Assembly (NCBI GenBank): GCA_041629655.1
Contig: JBFKMV010000171.1
Coordinates: 1-11,014 of the forward strand
DNA: 11,014 bases
Reading direction: 5' to 3'
DNA from: JBFKMV01 sp041629655
Lineage (GTDB): Bacteria > Acidobacteriota > Polarisedimenticolia > Polarisedimenticolales > Polarisedimenticolaceae
The notes below the pieces were generated by a model. It was not told the origin of the DNA, ran no database searches, and saw only the letters and a list, made by a program, of their open reading frames with translations. This document shows, one piece after another, positions 1-10,364 of this stretch (position 1 is its first letter; each line of letters starts with the position of its first letter). The position numbers and the translations under genes were made by a program.

Positions 1-2
1 AA

Positions 3-209
3 GAGGCGATACAGGTGGAGGCCACGGTGATCGAGCCGCTGCCGAATGCCATGTTCCGGGTGGAGCTCGAGAACAAGCACCGTGTCCTGGCCCACATTTC
101 GGGAAAGATGCGCAAGCACTTCATCCGCATCCTTCCCGGAGACCGGGTCCTGGTGGAGCTGTCGCCGTACGATCTGACTCGCGGCCGGATCGTCTACCGC
201 TACAAGTAG
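3..209 (+). CDS. infA: Translation initiation factor IF-1 (5' end outside window)
   Basis: IF-1 binds the 30S A site during translation initiation as a single S1-like OB-fold. The reading frame is open to the left edge, giving E-A-I-Q-V-E-A-T-V before the core; this matches the usual N-terminus (MAKEEAIQVEGTV type), so the true ATG lies a few codons upstream of the window. The GTG at 15 is an internal Val, not the start. Family signatures visible are LPNAMFRVELEN, HISGKMRKHFIRI and the C-terminal SPYDLTRGRIVYRYK. About 68 residues are visible, so the full protein should be close to the normal 72. It is first in the infA-rpmJ-rpsM run typical of the spc/alpha ribosomal cluster. Identity is very secure; only the start is missing. 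Confidence 0.97.
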   Translation, partial: EAIQVEATVIEPLPNAMFRVELENKHRVLAHISGKMRKHFIRILPGDRVLVELSPYDLTRGRIVYRYK

Positions 210-239
210 CGGCCGGCGCGGAGAGGATACGGAGAGATC

Positions 240-353
240 ATGAAGGTACGGGCTTCCGTCAAGAAGATGTGCGACAAGTGCAAGATCGTGAAACGCCGGG
301 GCGTGGTGCGCGTGCTGTGCCCGAACCCGAAGCACAAGCAGCGCCAGGGTTGA
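240..353 (+). CDS. rpmJ: Large-subunit ribosomal protein bL36, zinc-binding form
   Basis: This 37-residue protein belongs to the 50S subunit, where the family sits near the base of the L7/L12 stalk and binds 23S rRNA. The sequence begins MKVRASVKKMCDKCK and ends NPKHKQRQG, almost the family consensus. The zinc ligands are intact as Cys11-X2-Cys14-X12-Cys27-X4-His32, so this is the C+ (zinc) paralogue rather than the zinc-free type. The ATG is preceded by GGAGAG at 231-236. It lies 30 bases after the infA stop and 25 bases before rpsM, as expected for one transcript. Identity is certain from length, motif and position. Confidence 0.97.
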   Translation: MKVRASVKKMCDKCKIVKRRGVVRVLCPNPKHKQRQG

Positions 354-378
354 CGGGCGCCCGAGAAGGAGCTTAGCC

Positions 379-765
379 GTGGCACGTATCACAGGTGTGG
401 ACCTTCCCCCGAGCAAGCGGGTGGAGATCGGACTGACCTACATCTTCGGCATCGGGCGGGCGCGGGCGACGCGGCTGCTCGAGAAAGCCAAGGTCGATCC
501 GGCGACCAAGGTCAAGGATCTCAGCGAGGACGAGGTCCTGCGCATCACGCGAACGATCAACCAGGAAGGCCAGGTGGAGGGTGACCTGCGCAAGGCGGTG
601 TCGCTCGACATCAAGCGCCTGATCGAGATCGGTTCGTACCGCGGCATGCGCCACCGGCGCAATCTGCCGTGCCGCGGCCAACGGACTCATACCAACGCGC
701 GGACGCGTCGCGGACCCCGACGTGCGATCCAGGGCAAGAAGCGCACCACGGGCAAGAAGGGCTGA
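379..765 (+). CDS. rpsM: Small-subunit ribosomal protein uS13
   Basis: S13 lies in the head of the 30S subunit, contacts P-site tRNA through its C-terminal tail and forms a bridge to the 50S subunit. The 128-residue product starts MARITGVDLPPSKRVEIGLTYIFGIG and carries the S13 signature SYRGMRHRRNLPCRGQRTHTNARTRRG near residues 85-112, followed by a basic tail ending KRTTGKKG. Length is normal (about 120-128). The start is GTG, chosen because translation from it gives the conserved N-terminus and GAGAAGGAG at 363-371 lies 7 bases upstream. It is 25 bases after rpmJ and 15 before rpsK. In enterobacteria, S4 represses this operon through a pseudoknot near the rpsM start; I could not identify such a structure here. 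Confidence 0.97.
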   Translation: MARITGVDLPPSKRVEIGLTYIFGIGRARATRLLEKAKVDPATKVKDLSEDEVLRITRTINQEGQVEGDLRKAVSLDIKRLIEIGSYRGMRHRRNLPCRGQRTHTNARTRRGPRRAIQGKKRTTGKKG

Positions 766-780
766 TCGAGGTAACGACTG

Positions 781-1182
781 ATGGCGAAAGCAGGCAAGGC
801 TACGGGCAAGAAGGGCGGCCGCAAGGAAAAGAAGAACGTGCCGCACGGGATCGTGCACGTTCACGCCACCTTCAACAACACGATCGTGACGATCTCCGAC
901 CCGTCGGGCAACGTCGTATGCTGGGCGTCGGCCGGCGGGCAGGGGTTCAAGGGCTCTCGCAAGGGGACGCCCTTTGCGGCCCAGACCGCGGCCCAGAACG
1001 CCGGCTCCCAGGCCCGCGACCACGGCATGCGCAGCGTGGACGTGCGGGTCAAGGGACCCGGCGCGGGACGGGAATCCGCGGTGCGGGCGCTGCAGGCGAC
1101 CGGCCTCGACGTGAGGTCGATCAAGGACGTCACCCCGATCCCGCACAACGGCTGCCGCCCGCCGAAGCGCCGGCGCGTCTGA
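781..1182 (+). CDS. rpsK: Small-subunit ribosomal protein uS11
   Basis: S11 forms part of the platform of the 30S subunit with S6 and S18, near the E site. The 133-residue product has a lysine-rich N-terminal extension (residues 3-18) and then the conserved core HGIVHVHATFNNTIVTISDPSGNVVCWASAG. The family signature around GPGAGRESAVRAL and the C-terminal DVTPIPHNGCRPPKRRRV are both intact. Length is typical. The ATG has GAGGT at 768-772 about 8 bases upstream. It sits between rpsM (15-base gap) and rpsD (21-base gap), the standard order. No oddities were seen. Confidence 0.98.
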   Translation: MAKAGKATGKKGGRKEKKNVPHGIVHVHATFNNTIVTISDPSGNVVCWASAGGQGFKGSRKGTPFAAQTAAQNAGSQARDHGMRSVDVRVKGPGAGRESAVRALQATGLDVRSIKDVTPIPHNGCRPPKRRRV

Positions 1183-1203
1183 CGAGCACGAGGAGACTGG
1201 ACC

Positions 1204-1830
1204 ATGGCCAGACACACCGCATCGGTCTGCCGGCTTTGCCGCCGCGAGGGCATGAAGCTGTTCCTCAAGGGCGACCGCTGCTTCAAGGAGAAGTGCTCCT
1301 TCGAGCGGCGCGGCTACGCCCCGGGGCAGCACGGCAGGCGGAGAACGAAGATCCAGGGGTACGGCATCCAGCTGCGCGAGAAGCAGAAGGTCAAGCGGAT
1401 GTACGGCGTTCTGGAACGGCAGTTCCGTAACTACTTCGCCAAGGCGGCGAAGAAAAAGGGCATCACCGGTGAGAACCTGCTGCAGATGCTCGAGCGCCGC
1501 CTGGACAACGTCGTCTACCGGCTGGGCTTCGCTTCGTCGCGCATGATGGCGCGGCAGCTCGTGGCCCACGGGCATTTCCAGATCGCCGGACGCAAGGTCG
1601 ACATCCCGTCCAGCCTGGTCACCCCGGGCGACGTGATCACGCTGCGCGAGTCGAGCCGCAAGAACGAGGAGATCAAGATCTGCCTCGACACGGCCTCCGG
1701 CCGTGGGATCCCGCCGTGGCTCGAGCTGAGCCCCGAGCAGTTCCAGGGTACGGTCAAGCACCTGCCGACGCGGGAAGACATCACGATGCCGATCCAGGAG
1801 CAGCTCATCGTCGAGCTGTATTCGAAATAG
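1204..1830 (+). CDS. rpsD: Small-subunit ribosomal protein uS4, zinc-binding form
   Basis: S4 nucleates assembly of the 30S body by binding the 16S rRNA five-way junction, and helps form the mRNA entry channel. The 208-residue product has an N-terminal zinc site Cys9-X2-Cys12-X13-Cys26-X4-Cys31, the same arrangement known from Thermus S4, so it is the C+ form. GYAPGQHGRRR follows at about residues 38-48. The S4 RNA-binding domain spans roughly residues 98-160 (RRLDNVVYRLGFASSRMMARQLVAHGHF). The start ATG is preceded by AGGAG at 1191-1195 with an 8-base gap. The family often autoregulates its operon; nothing in this sequence proves it here. Confidence 0.97.
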   Translation: MARHTASVCRLCRREGMKLFLKGDRCFKEKCSFERRGYAPGQHGRRRTKIQGYGIQLREKQKVKRMYGVLERQFRNYFAKAAKKKGITGENLLQMLERRLDNVVYRLGFASSRMMARQLVAHGHFQIAGRKVDIPSSLVTPGDVITLRESSRKNEEIKICLDTASGRGIPPWLELSPEQFQGTVKHLPTREDITMPIQEQLIVELYSK

Positions 1831-1850
1831 CGGACAGAGGAGGAGCGCGG

Positions 1851-2834
<984 letters not shown>

Positions 2835-2862
2835 ACGGGGCGCCCGGCGAGAGGCGTTTGGC

Positions 2863-3453
2863 ATGAGACACCGCGTTGCGGGCAGGAAGCTGGGGCGAAC
2901 GACCGCGCACAGGGTTGCGATGCTGCGGAACATGTCGACCAGCCTGTTCGACAAGGAACAGATCACGACGACCCTGAGCAAGGCCAAGGAGCTGCGCCCG
3001 TTCGCCGAGCGGCTGCTCACGCTGGCCAAGCGCGAGACCCTGCACGCACGGCGCCAGGTGCTGCGGCACATCCACGACCGCAAGGTGGTGGCCAAGCTGT
3101 TCGATACGCTGTCGGCGCGCTACGCCCAGCGGCCGGGCGGTTACACGCGGATCCTCAAGCTCGGGCCGCGGCGCGGCGACGCCGCCGAGATGGCGATCAT
3201 CGAGCTGGTCGGCGGCGAGCACGACACGCTCGAGCAGCCGGCCGAGCCGAAGGCCAAGAAGGGCCGCCGGGCCAAGGCCGCCGCGGCGACGGCGCCGGCC
3301 CCGAAGAAGAAGAGCTCCAAGAAGAAGAAGACCAAGGCCAAGACGGCCGCAGCCACGACGACCAAGCAGGCCACCGCCAAGACGACCAAGAAGAAGCAGA
3401 GCAAGAGCGCGAAGAAGGCGGGCAGCAAGAAGGCCGGGTCCAAGTCGAGCTGA
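2863..3453 (+). CDS. rplQ: Large-subunit ribosomal protein bL17 with long basic C-terminal tail
   Basis: L17 is a structural protein of the 50S subunit close to the exit tunnel. The L17 core occupies residues 1 to about 120: MRHRVAGRKLGRTTAHRVAMLRNM, then the SLFDKEQITTTLSKAKELRPFAERLLTLAK region and GGYTRILKLGPRRGDAAEMAIIELV. From about residue 122 to 196 a low-complexity tail follows, made almost wholly of Lys, Ala, Thr, Ser and Pro, with about two dozen lysines. It resembles histone H1-like tails. The protein is 196 residues against roughly 115-130 for the family norm. The start has GAGAGG at 2849-2854. It is the last gene before the terminator at 3481. The core identity is certain; the tail's role is unknown (rRNA or nucleic-acid binding is inference). 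Confidence 0.96.
   Translation: MRHRVAGRKLGRTTAHRVAMLRNMSTSLFDKEQITTTLSKAKELRPFAERLLTLAKRETLHARRQVLRHIHDRKVVAKLFDTLSARYAQRPGGYTRILKLGPRRGDAAEMAIIELVGGEHDTLEQPAEPKAKKGRRAKAAAATAPAPKKKSSKKKKTKAKTAAATTTKQATAKTTKKKQSKSAKKAGSKKAGSKSS
3238..3450 (+). repeat. Low-complexity Lys/Ala-codon tract in the 3' end of rplQ
   Basis: The coding strand here is dominated by AAG, GCC/GCG and ACC/ACG codons, with several short AAG runs (for example around 3303-3310 and 3319-3330). It encodes the basic tail of L17. Such purine-rich near-repeats can change length by slippage. It is a compositional tract rather than a precise tandem repeat. Confidence 0.6.
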
Positions 3454-3478
3454 TGCGGGTGCTACGGCGCGGGATGAC

Positions 3479-3504
3479 AGGGGAGCCCCCGGGGCTCCCT
3501 TTTT
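3479..3504 (+). terminator. Intrinsic terminator ending the ribosomal/rpoA cluster
   Basis: GGGAGCC at 3481-3487 pairs perfectly with GGCTCCC at 3493-3499. One further C-G pair (3488 with 3492) leaves a 3-base loop, and weak pairs at the base (3480 with 3500, 3479 with 3501) can extend the stem. Five T residues follow at 3500-3504. This is a standard Rho-independent terminator lying 27 bases after the rplQ stop. Because carB starts only 21 bases later, the same hairpin could also act as an attenuator for readthrough into carB; that part is inference. Confidence 0.88.
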
Positions 3505-3525
3505 CATAGGGAAACGGTGTAGCGG

Positions 3526-6735
<3,210 letters not shown>

Positions 6736-6751
6736 TCTCGGAGCCGCGCGG

Positions 6752-6904
6752 GCCGGGCGCGCGGACGTTGCGACCCTCGCCGGGGACGCTCGTCGCGCGA
6801 CGTCGTGTTGCGCTCCTCGCTCCCGCGCGGCCTCCTCGCTCGTCGCGGGAGCTCATCGGCCGCTTGGAGGCCCCGGCGAGGGTCGCAACGTCCGCCCGCC
6901 CGGC
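6752..6904. repeat. Large imperfect inverted repeat (palindromic element) between convergent genes
   Basis: The left arm 6752-6785 and right arm 6871-6904 are 34 bases each and complementary at 33 positions; the only mismatch is C6760 against C6896. The 85-base interior holds more structure: a perfect 12-bp palindrome CGTCGCGCGACG at 6791-6802, an inner hairpin, a direct repeat GCTCGTCGCG at 6788 and 6838, and a direct repeat CTCCTCGCT at 6813 and 6832. GGCCTCC at 6829-6835 can pair with GGAGGCC at 6866-6872, competing with the base of the outer stem. It fills nearly all of the gap between the carB stop (6735) and the rfaE2 stop (6916). No T-run follows either arm. It may be a two-way terminator, or a copy of a dispersed REP/MITE-like element; a genome search would decide. 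Confidence 0.85.
6819..6852. repeat. Inner hairpin of the intergenic element
   Basis: GCTCCCGCG at 6819-6827 pairs perfectly with CGCGGGAGC at 6844-6852 around a 16-base loop. It is nested inside the larger inverted repeat at 6752-6904, so the transcript or single strand could fold as a long stem capped by this smaller hairpin. Confidence 0.75.
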
Positions 6905-6915
6905 TGCGGGGGACC

Positions 6916-7401
6916 TCAGTCGGGGAGGGAGCGGACGCGGGCGATCAGGTCGGTGGTGGCGTGGTCCTTGGGGTCGCCGACGATGGCGATGCGGATGCCC
7001 AGCTCGCGGGCCACGGCGGCCTCGGGAAGCTCGTCGGGCGTGTAGTCGGTGCCCTTGCAGTGGACGTCGGGACGCAGGGCGCGCAGCAGGGGCTCGACGG
7101 TCGGCTCGTCGAAGATCGTGACCAGGTCGACGCACCCGAGGCCCGCCACCAGCTCGGCGCGCTCGCGCTCGGGGACGATCGGACGGGCGGGGCCGCGCAG
7201 GCGGCGGGCCGAGGCGTCCGAGTTGACGGCGACCAGCAGCAGGTCGGCCTCCCCGGCGGCGGCCTCGAGGTAGCGCAGGTGGCCGACGTGCAGCAGGTCG
7301 AACAGGCCGTTGGCCAGCGCCAGGCTGCGGCCGGACTGGCGCAGCGGCCCGAGCCGCGCCAGCAGGGCGGGCCGCTCGAGCAGCTTGTCCAGGGCGGGCA
7401 T
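6916..7401 (-). CDS. rfaE2: D-glycero-beta-D-manno-heptose 1-phosphate nucleotidyltransferase (HldE C-terminal-type, stand-alone)
   Basis: This enzyme transfers AMP from ATP to heptose 1-phosphate, giving ADP-heptose for the LPS inner core, and acts in the cytoplasm. The 161-residue product is one nucleotidyltransferase domain. The phosphate-binding motif is NGLFDLLHVGHLRYL (31-45) with HVGH at 38-41; NSDAS (60-64), KGTDYTPDELPE (116-127) and HATTDLI (147-153) correspond to the HldE C-terminal domain (KGGDYKPEE and STTNII in E. coli). The ATG shares one base with the stop of the upstream kinase gene (TGATG), indicating translational coupling. In E. coli the two activities are fused in HldE; here they are adjacent genes. 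It is the last gene of the minus-strand operon and converges on carB. A related glycerol-3-phosphate or FAD-type cytidylyltransferase is less likely given the neighbouring kinase. Confidence 0.9.
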   Translation of the reverse strand: MPALDKLLERPALLARLGPLRQSGRSLALANGLFDLLHVGHLRYLEAAAGEADLLLVAVNSDASARRLRGPARPIVPERERAELVAGLGCVDLVTIFDEPTVEPLLRALRPDVHCKGTDYTPDELPEAAVARELGIRIAIVGDPKDHATTDLIARVRSLPD

Positions 7402-8429
7402 CAGGCGAGGTCCTCGCGGATCGCCCGCATCAGCTCGGCGCGGCTGACGGTGGCGGTGCCCGACTTCATCACCACCAGGCCCGCCGCGTAGTTGGCCAGG
7501 CAGGCCGCCTCGACGGGGGACGCTCCCGCCAGCAGCGCCAGCGAGAACACCGCGATCACGGTGTCGCCGGCACCGGTCACGTCGGCGACCTCGTCCGGGC
7601 CGTAGGCCGGAATGGACACCGTGGCACGGCGGCGCTGGAACACGCTCATGCCCCGCGCGCCGCGGGTCAGCAGCACGGTCTCGGAACGGCTGCGGCGCAA
7701 CAGCGCGCGGCCGGCCCGCTCCAGCCCGGCATCGTCCTCGACGGGACCGATGCCGAGCGCCTGCTCGAGCTCCTCCTGGTTCGGGGTGCAGGCGGCGGCG
7801 CCGGCGTAGCGGGCGACGCGGGCGCGGGAATCGACGGTGAAGACGAGCGGGCCGCGACGGCGCGCGAGGACCGCCGCGACCAGCTCCGGCGTGGCCGCAC
7901 CGTAACCGTAGTCCGCGACCAGCAGGCCCTCGGCGCGTCGGAGCGCGACTTCGAGGCGTCGCCGCAGCTCGCGCACGAGCGCCGGGCGCAGCTCTCCGCG
8001 GACCGCGCCGCGGTCGAGGCGCACCACCTGCTGTCGCCGCGTGTGCACCCCGCCGGCGAGGACGCGGCTCTTGGCCGGCGTGTGGTAATCGCCGTCGACC
8101 ACGATCGAAGACACGCCGATGCCGCTTTCGCGGAACCGCGCCAACAGCCGGCGCCCGGACGGGTCCCTGCCCACCACGCCGATCGGAACCGGCAGCGCGT
8201 CCAGCGCGCGCAGGTTGGCCACGGCGTTGCCGCCGCCTCCGGGAACGGTCACGATCTCGCGCTCGCGCAGGATCAGCACCGGCGCCTCGCGCGAGACGCG
8301 CTCGATGTCGCCGTGCACGAACTCGTCCACCCCGAGGTCGCCCAGCACGGCGACGCGCCGGCGCGCGAAGGCCTCGACCAGCTCGACCAGCCGTTCCGCT
8401 CGCGGGAGCGCGCTCTTGCCGCTTCCGAT
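7401..8429 (-). CDS. rfaE1: D-glycero-beta-D-manno-heptose 7-phosphate kinase (HldE N-terminal-type), probable ATC start
   Basis: This PfkB/ribokinase-fold kinase phosphorylates heptose 7-phosphate at C1, the step before nucleotidylation. With the start used here it has 342 residues. Motifs: VLGDLGVDEFVHGDIERVSREAPV (28-51), which is characteristic of the HldE kinase; PGGGGNAVAN (63-72); TPNQEE (215-220); LTRGARGM (254-261); and DVTGAGDT (283-290) with catalytic base Asp289. The first usual start in frame is GTG at 8348, but that would remove the first beta strand (RRRVAVLGD) and a helix, RAERLVELVEAFA, of the kind seen in relatives. A strong Shine-Dalgarno lies exactly 7 bases before an in-frame ATC at 8429, so I place the start there; an in-frame CTG further in, or a sequencing error of an ATG, are alternatives. 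The stop overlaps rfaE2 by one base. Confidence 0.85.
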   Translation of the reverse strand: MGSGKSALPRAERLVELVEAFARRRVAVLGDLGVDEFVHGDIERVSREAPVLILREREIVTVPGGGGNAVANLRALDALPVPIGVVGRDPSGRRLLARFRESGIGVSSIVVDGDYHTPAKSRVLAGGVHTRRQQVVRLDRGAVRGELRPALVRELRRRLEVALRRAEGLLVADYGYGAATPELVAAVLARRRGPLVFTVDSRARVARYAGAAACTPNQEELEQALGIGPVEDDAGLERAGRALLRRSRSETVLLTRGARGMSVFQRRRATVSIPAYGPDEVADVTGAGDTVIAVFSLALLAGASPVEAACLANYAAGLVVMKSGTATVSRAELMRAIREDLA

Positions 8430-8435
8430 CGCCGT

Positions 8436-8443
8436 ACCTCCTT
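8436..8443 (-). promoter_or_regulatory. Ribosome binding site that decides the rfaE1 start
   Basis: On the minus strand AAGGAGGT reads from 8443 to 8436, the full anti-Shine-Dalgarno complement. It overlaps the last base of the lpxL stop codon (TGA, 8445-8443). The AGGAGG core ends 7 bases before ATC at 8429. No ATG, GTG or TTG lies in the rfaE1 frame between this site and 8348, about 80 bases away. Confidence 0.8.
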
Positions 8444-9348
8444 CAGTCCGGCTGGCCGTCCGGCGGCGGCGCCGTTTTCCAGCGACGGTGCATCCACAAC
8501 CACAGCTCGGGGTGGCGCCGCACCCAGCGCTCGATGATCGCGGTGCACTCGGCCGTCAATCGTACAACATCGCGCTCGCGGTCGGCCGTACGCTCGACGG
8601 GGACCGCGGGCTCGTAGACGATCCGGTACGAGCCGTCCTCCAGCGGAACCGAGAACACCGGCACGACCGCGGCGTCGGTGCGCAGCGCCAGCAGGGCCAG
8701 CGTCGGGGTGGTCGAGGCGGGCCGTCCGAAGAACGGCACGAACACGCCCTCGCCGCGCGCGTCCTGATCGAGCAGGATCGCGACCCCGGAGCCCTCGCCC
8801 AGCACGCGCAGCATCTCGCGGACCGCGCGGCGCTTGTGGATCACGCGGTTGCCCGACAGGCCGCGCAGCCGGGCCAGCCGCGTCTCCAGCAGCGGGTTGT
8901 CGAGCGGCCGCGTCACCAGCGACAGCGGCAGGCCGAGGTGGCCCTGCATCAGCGCCACCAGCTCCCAGTGGCCGAAGTGCGCCGAGAACAGCAACACCCC
9001 GCGGCCCCGCTGGTAGGCGGCGCGGATGTGCTCCAGGCCCTCGTAGCGGATCTCGCGGCCGACCGAGTCCCTGGAGAAGCGGGCCAGCGCCAGCGCGTCG
9101 AACGTCACCCGACCGAAGTGCTCCCACGAGCGGCGGACGATGCGGCGGCGCTCGGCCGCGGTCAGCGCGTCGCCGTGGGCCAGCGCCAGGTTCTCCAGCG
9201 CGATGCGGCGGTGGCGAGCGTCCAGGCGGTAGCCCAGCCGGCCGGTCCAGGCTCCCAGGCCCAGCAGCCACCGACGCGGGGCCCGCCGCGCCACGGCCAG
9301 CAGGACCGAGAACAGCGACGACTCGAGACGCGCCCGGGCCGCGTTCAC
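8443..9348 (-). CDS. lpxL: Lipid A secondary acyltransferase, LpxL/HtrB family
   Basis: Members add a secondary (acyloxyacyl) fatty acid to Kdo-lipid A precursor at the inner membrane, using acyl-ACP. The 301-residue product has a hydrophobic N-terminal stretch (about 11-36) that can anchor it in the membrane. Its catalytic HX4D/E motif is HFGHWE with His124 and Glu129. Other family marks are the LLDQDARGEGVFVPFFGRPA block (192-211) and the C-terminal ELWLWMHRRWKT (281-292). Length matches the family (about 290-320). The start is GTG at 9348, overlapping the lpxK stop by 4 bases (GTGA); the frame continues open upstream but only as a shadow of lpxK. The lpxL versus lpxM type, and hence the acyl chain, cannot be decided from sequence alone. 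Confidence 0.92.
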   Translation of the reverse strand: MNAARARLESSLFSVLLAVARRAPRRWLLGLGAWTGRLGYRLDARHRRIALENLALAHGDALTAAERRRIVRRSWEHFGRVTFDALALARFSRDSVGREIRYEGLEHIRAAYQRGRGVLLFSAHFGHWELVALMQGHLGLPLSLVTRPLDNPLLETRLARLRGLSGNRVIHKRRAVREMLRVLGEGSGVAILLDQDARGEGVFVPFFGRPASTTPTLALLALRTDAAVVPVFSVPLEDGSYRIVYEPAVPVERTADRERDVVRLTAECTAIIERWVRRHPELWLWMHRRWKTAPPPDGQPD

Positions 9349-10364
9349 GGCGCGCCACCGCCGAGCGCCGTCTCCACGGCGCGACACAGCGGCGCCGGAT
9401 CCGTCAGCCACGGGACGATACGCAGCGCCAGCAGCGACTCGCCTGGATCCAGGCGGGCCAGATCCTTCTCGGTCGTCACCAGCACGGCTCCCGCGCTCTC
9501 GGCCCGGGCTCGCAACGCGGCCAGTTCGCGGCGCGAGAAGCGATGGTGGTCGCGGAAGGCGCGGAACCCGGCCAGCGCGATACCTTGCGTTTCGAGGTCG
9601 CGGCGGAACCCGTCGGGGCTTCCGATGGCGCAGAACGCCAGCGCTCGCCGCGGGGCCGCCGCGGGGGCGCCGGCGGCGTCCACGAACCCGACCACGCGGG
9701 TGGAGCAGCCGATCACGGGAGCGCTCTCGTTGTGGGGCCGCACCGCGCGCTCCACGCGCAGCACGTCGTCGGGCGAGCCGGTACGCGTGGCGACGATCAG
9801 CCCGGCCCGGCCGAGGGCGTGCAGGGGCTCGCGCAGCCTGCCGGCGGGGAGCAACCGCTGCCGATCGAGCGGCTGCCGGGCGTCGAGCAACACGATGTCG
9901 AGGTCCCGCGCGATCCGGCGGTGCTGGAACCCGTCGTCGAGCACGATCACGTCGGCTCCGAGCGCGGTGGCCGCCGCGGCACCGGCCAGGCGGTCCGCGC
10001 CGACGACCACGCGCAGGCCCTCCACGGTGCGCGCCAGCATGAACGGCTCGTCCCCGCTCAGCACGGACGCGACGATCGGCCCGCGTCCTTCCGAGACCAC
10101 GACGGGACCGCGGCCGGCGCGGCCCCCGTAACCGCGGCTGAGCACGGCCGGCTTGCGCCCGCGCTCGATCAGCCGGCGGCAGATCCAGGCGCAGAGCGGT
10201 GTCTTGCCGGTCCCGCCGACGGTCAGGTTGCCGATGCTGAGCACCGGGAGGCCGGCGGCGCGGACCGCCCCGGGACGGTCGTAGCGCCGGTTGCGCCACG
10301 CGACCAGCCTTCCGTAGGCCCACCCCAGCGGGGCCAGCACGGCGGAGCCGCCGCGGCCGCTCAA
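9345..10364 (-). CDS. lpxK: Tetraacyldisaccharide 4'-kinase
   Basis: LpxK phosphorylates the 4' position of the tetraacyldisaccharide 1-phosphate to give lipid IVA, at the cytoplasmic face of the inner membrane. The 339-residue product is full length. The P-loop region is SIGNLTVGGTGKTP (43-56) with Walker A GGTGKT. Other family signatures are LSRGYGG (75-81), SGDEP (103-107), LDDGFQHRRI (142-151), FRDHHRF (270-276) and VTTEKD (296-301). A hydrophobic, amphipathic N-terminus (about 8-24) fits the known membrane association. The start is TTG, overlapping the waaA stop by 4 bases (TTGA), with GGGGA 6 bases upstream; the GTG at codon 9 is a possible alternative. Its neighbours waaA and lpxL act just after it in the pathway. 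Confidence 0.95.
   Translation of the reverse strand: MSGRGGSAVLAPLGWAYGRLVAWRNRRYDRPGAVRAAGLPVLSIGNLTVGGTGKTPLCAWICRRLIERGRKPAVLSRGYGGRAGRGPVVVSEGRGPIVASVLSGDEPFMLARTVEGLRVVVGADRLAGAAAATALGADVIVLDDGFQHRRIARDLDIVLLDARQPLDRQRLLPAGRLREPLHALGRAGLIVATRTGSPDDVLRVERAVRPHNESAPVIGCSTRVVGFVDAAGAPAAAPRRALAFCAIGSPDGFRRDLETQGIALAGFRAFRDHHRFSRRELAALRARAESAGAVLVTTEKDLARLDPGESLLALRIVPWLTDPAPLCRAVETALGGGAP

Noticed and set aside
15..209. GTG at 15 as the infA start
   Set aside because: The frame is open upstream and reads E-A-I-Q before it, matching the normal IF-1 N-terminus, so the gene is simply cut by the window edge.
6736..6915. The intergenic palindrome as a small RNA gene or insertion sequence
   Set aside because: No promoter, T-run terminator, transposase or clear target duplication could be seen, so it is listed only as a structured repeat.
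8119..10131. A 670-codon plus-strand open frame across the lpxL/lpxK region
   Set aside because: Its product is Arg/Ser/Pro-rich with no motifs, while the minus strand encodes complete LpxL and LpxK with diagnostic motifs.
8443..10323. A possible long lpxL protein (626 codons) or lpxK-lpxL fusion
   Set aside because: The upstream part overlaps lpxK in another frame and is Arg/Pro-rich. The family N-terminus begins at the GTG at 9348, which overlaps the lpxK stop.
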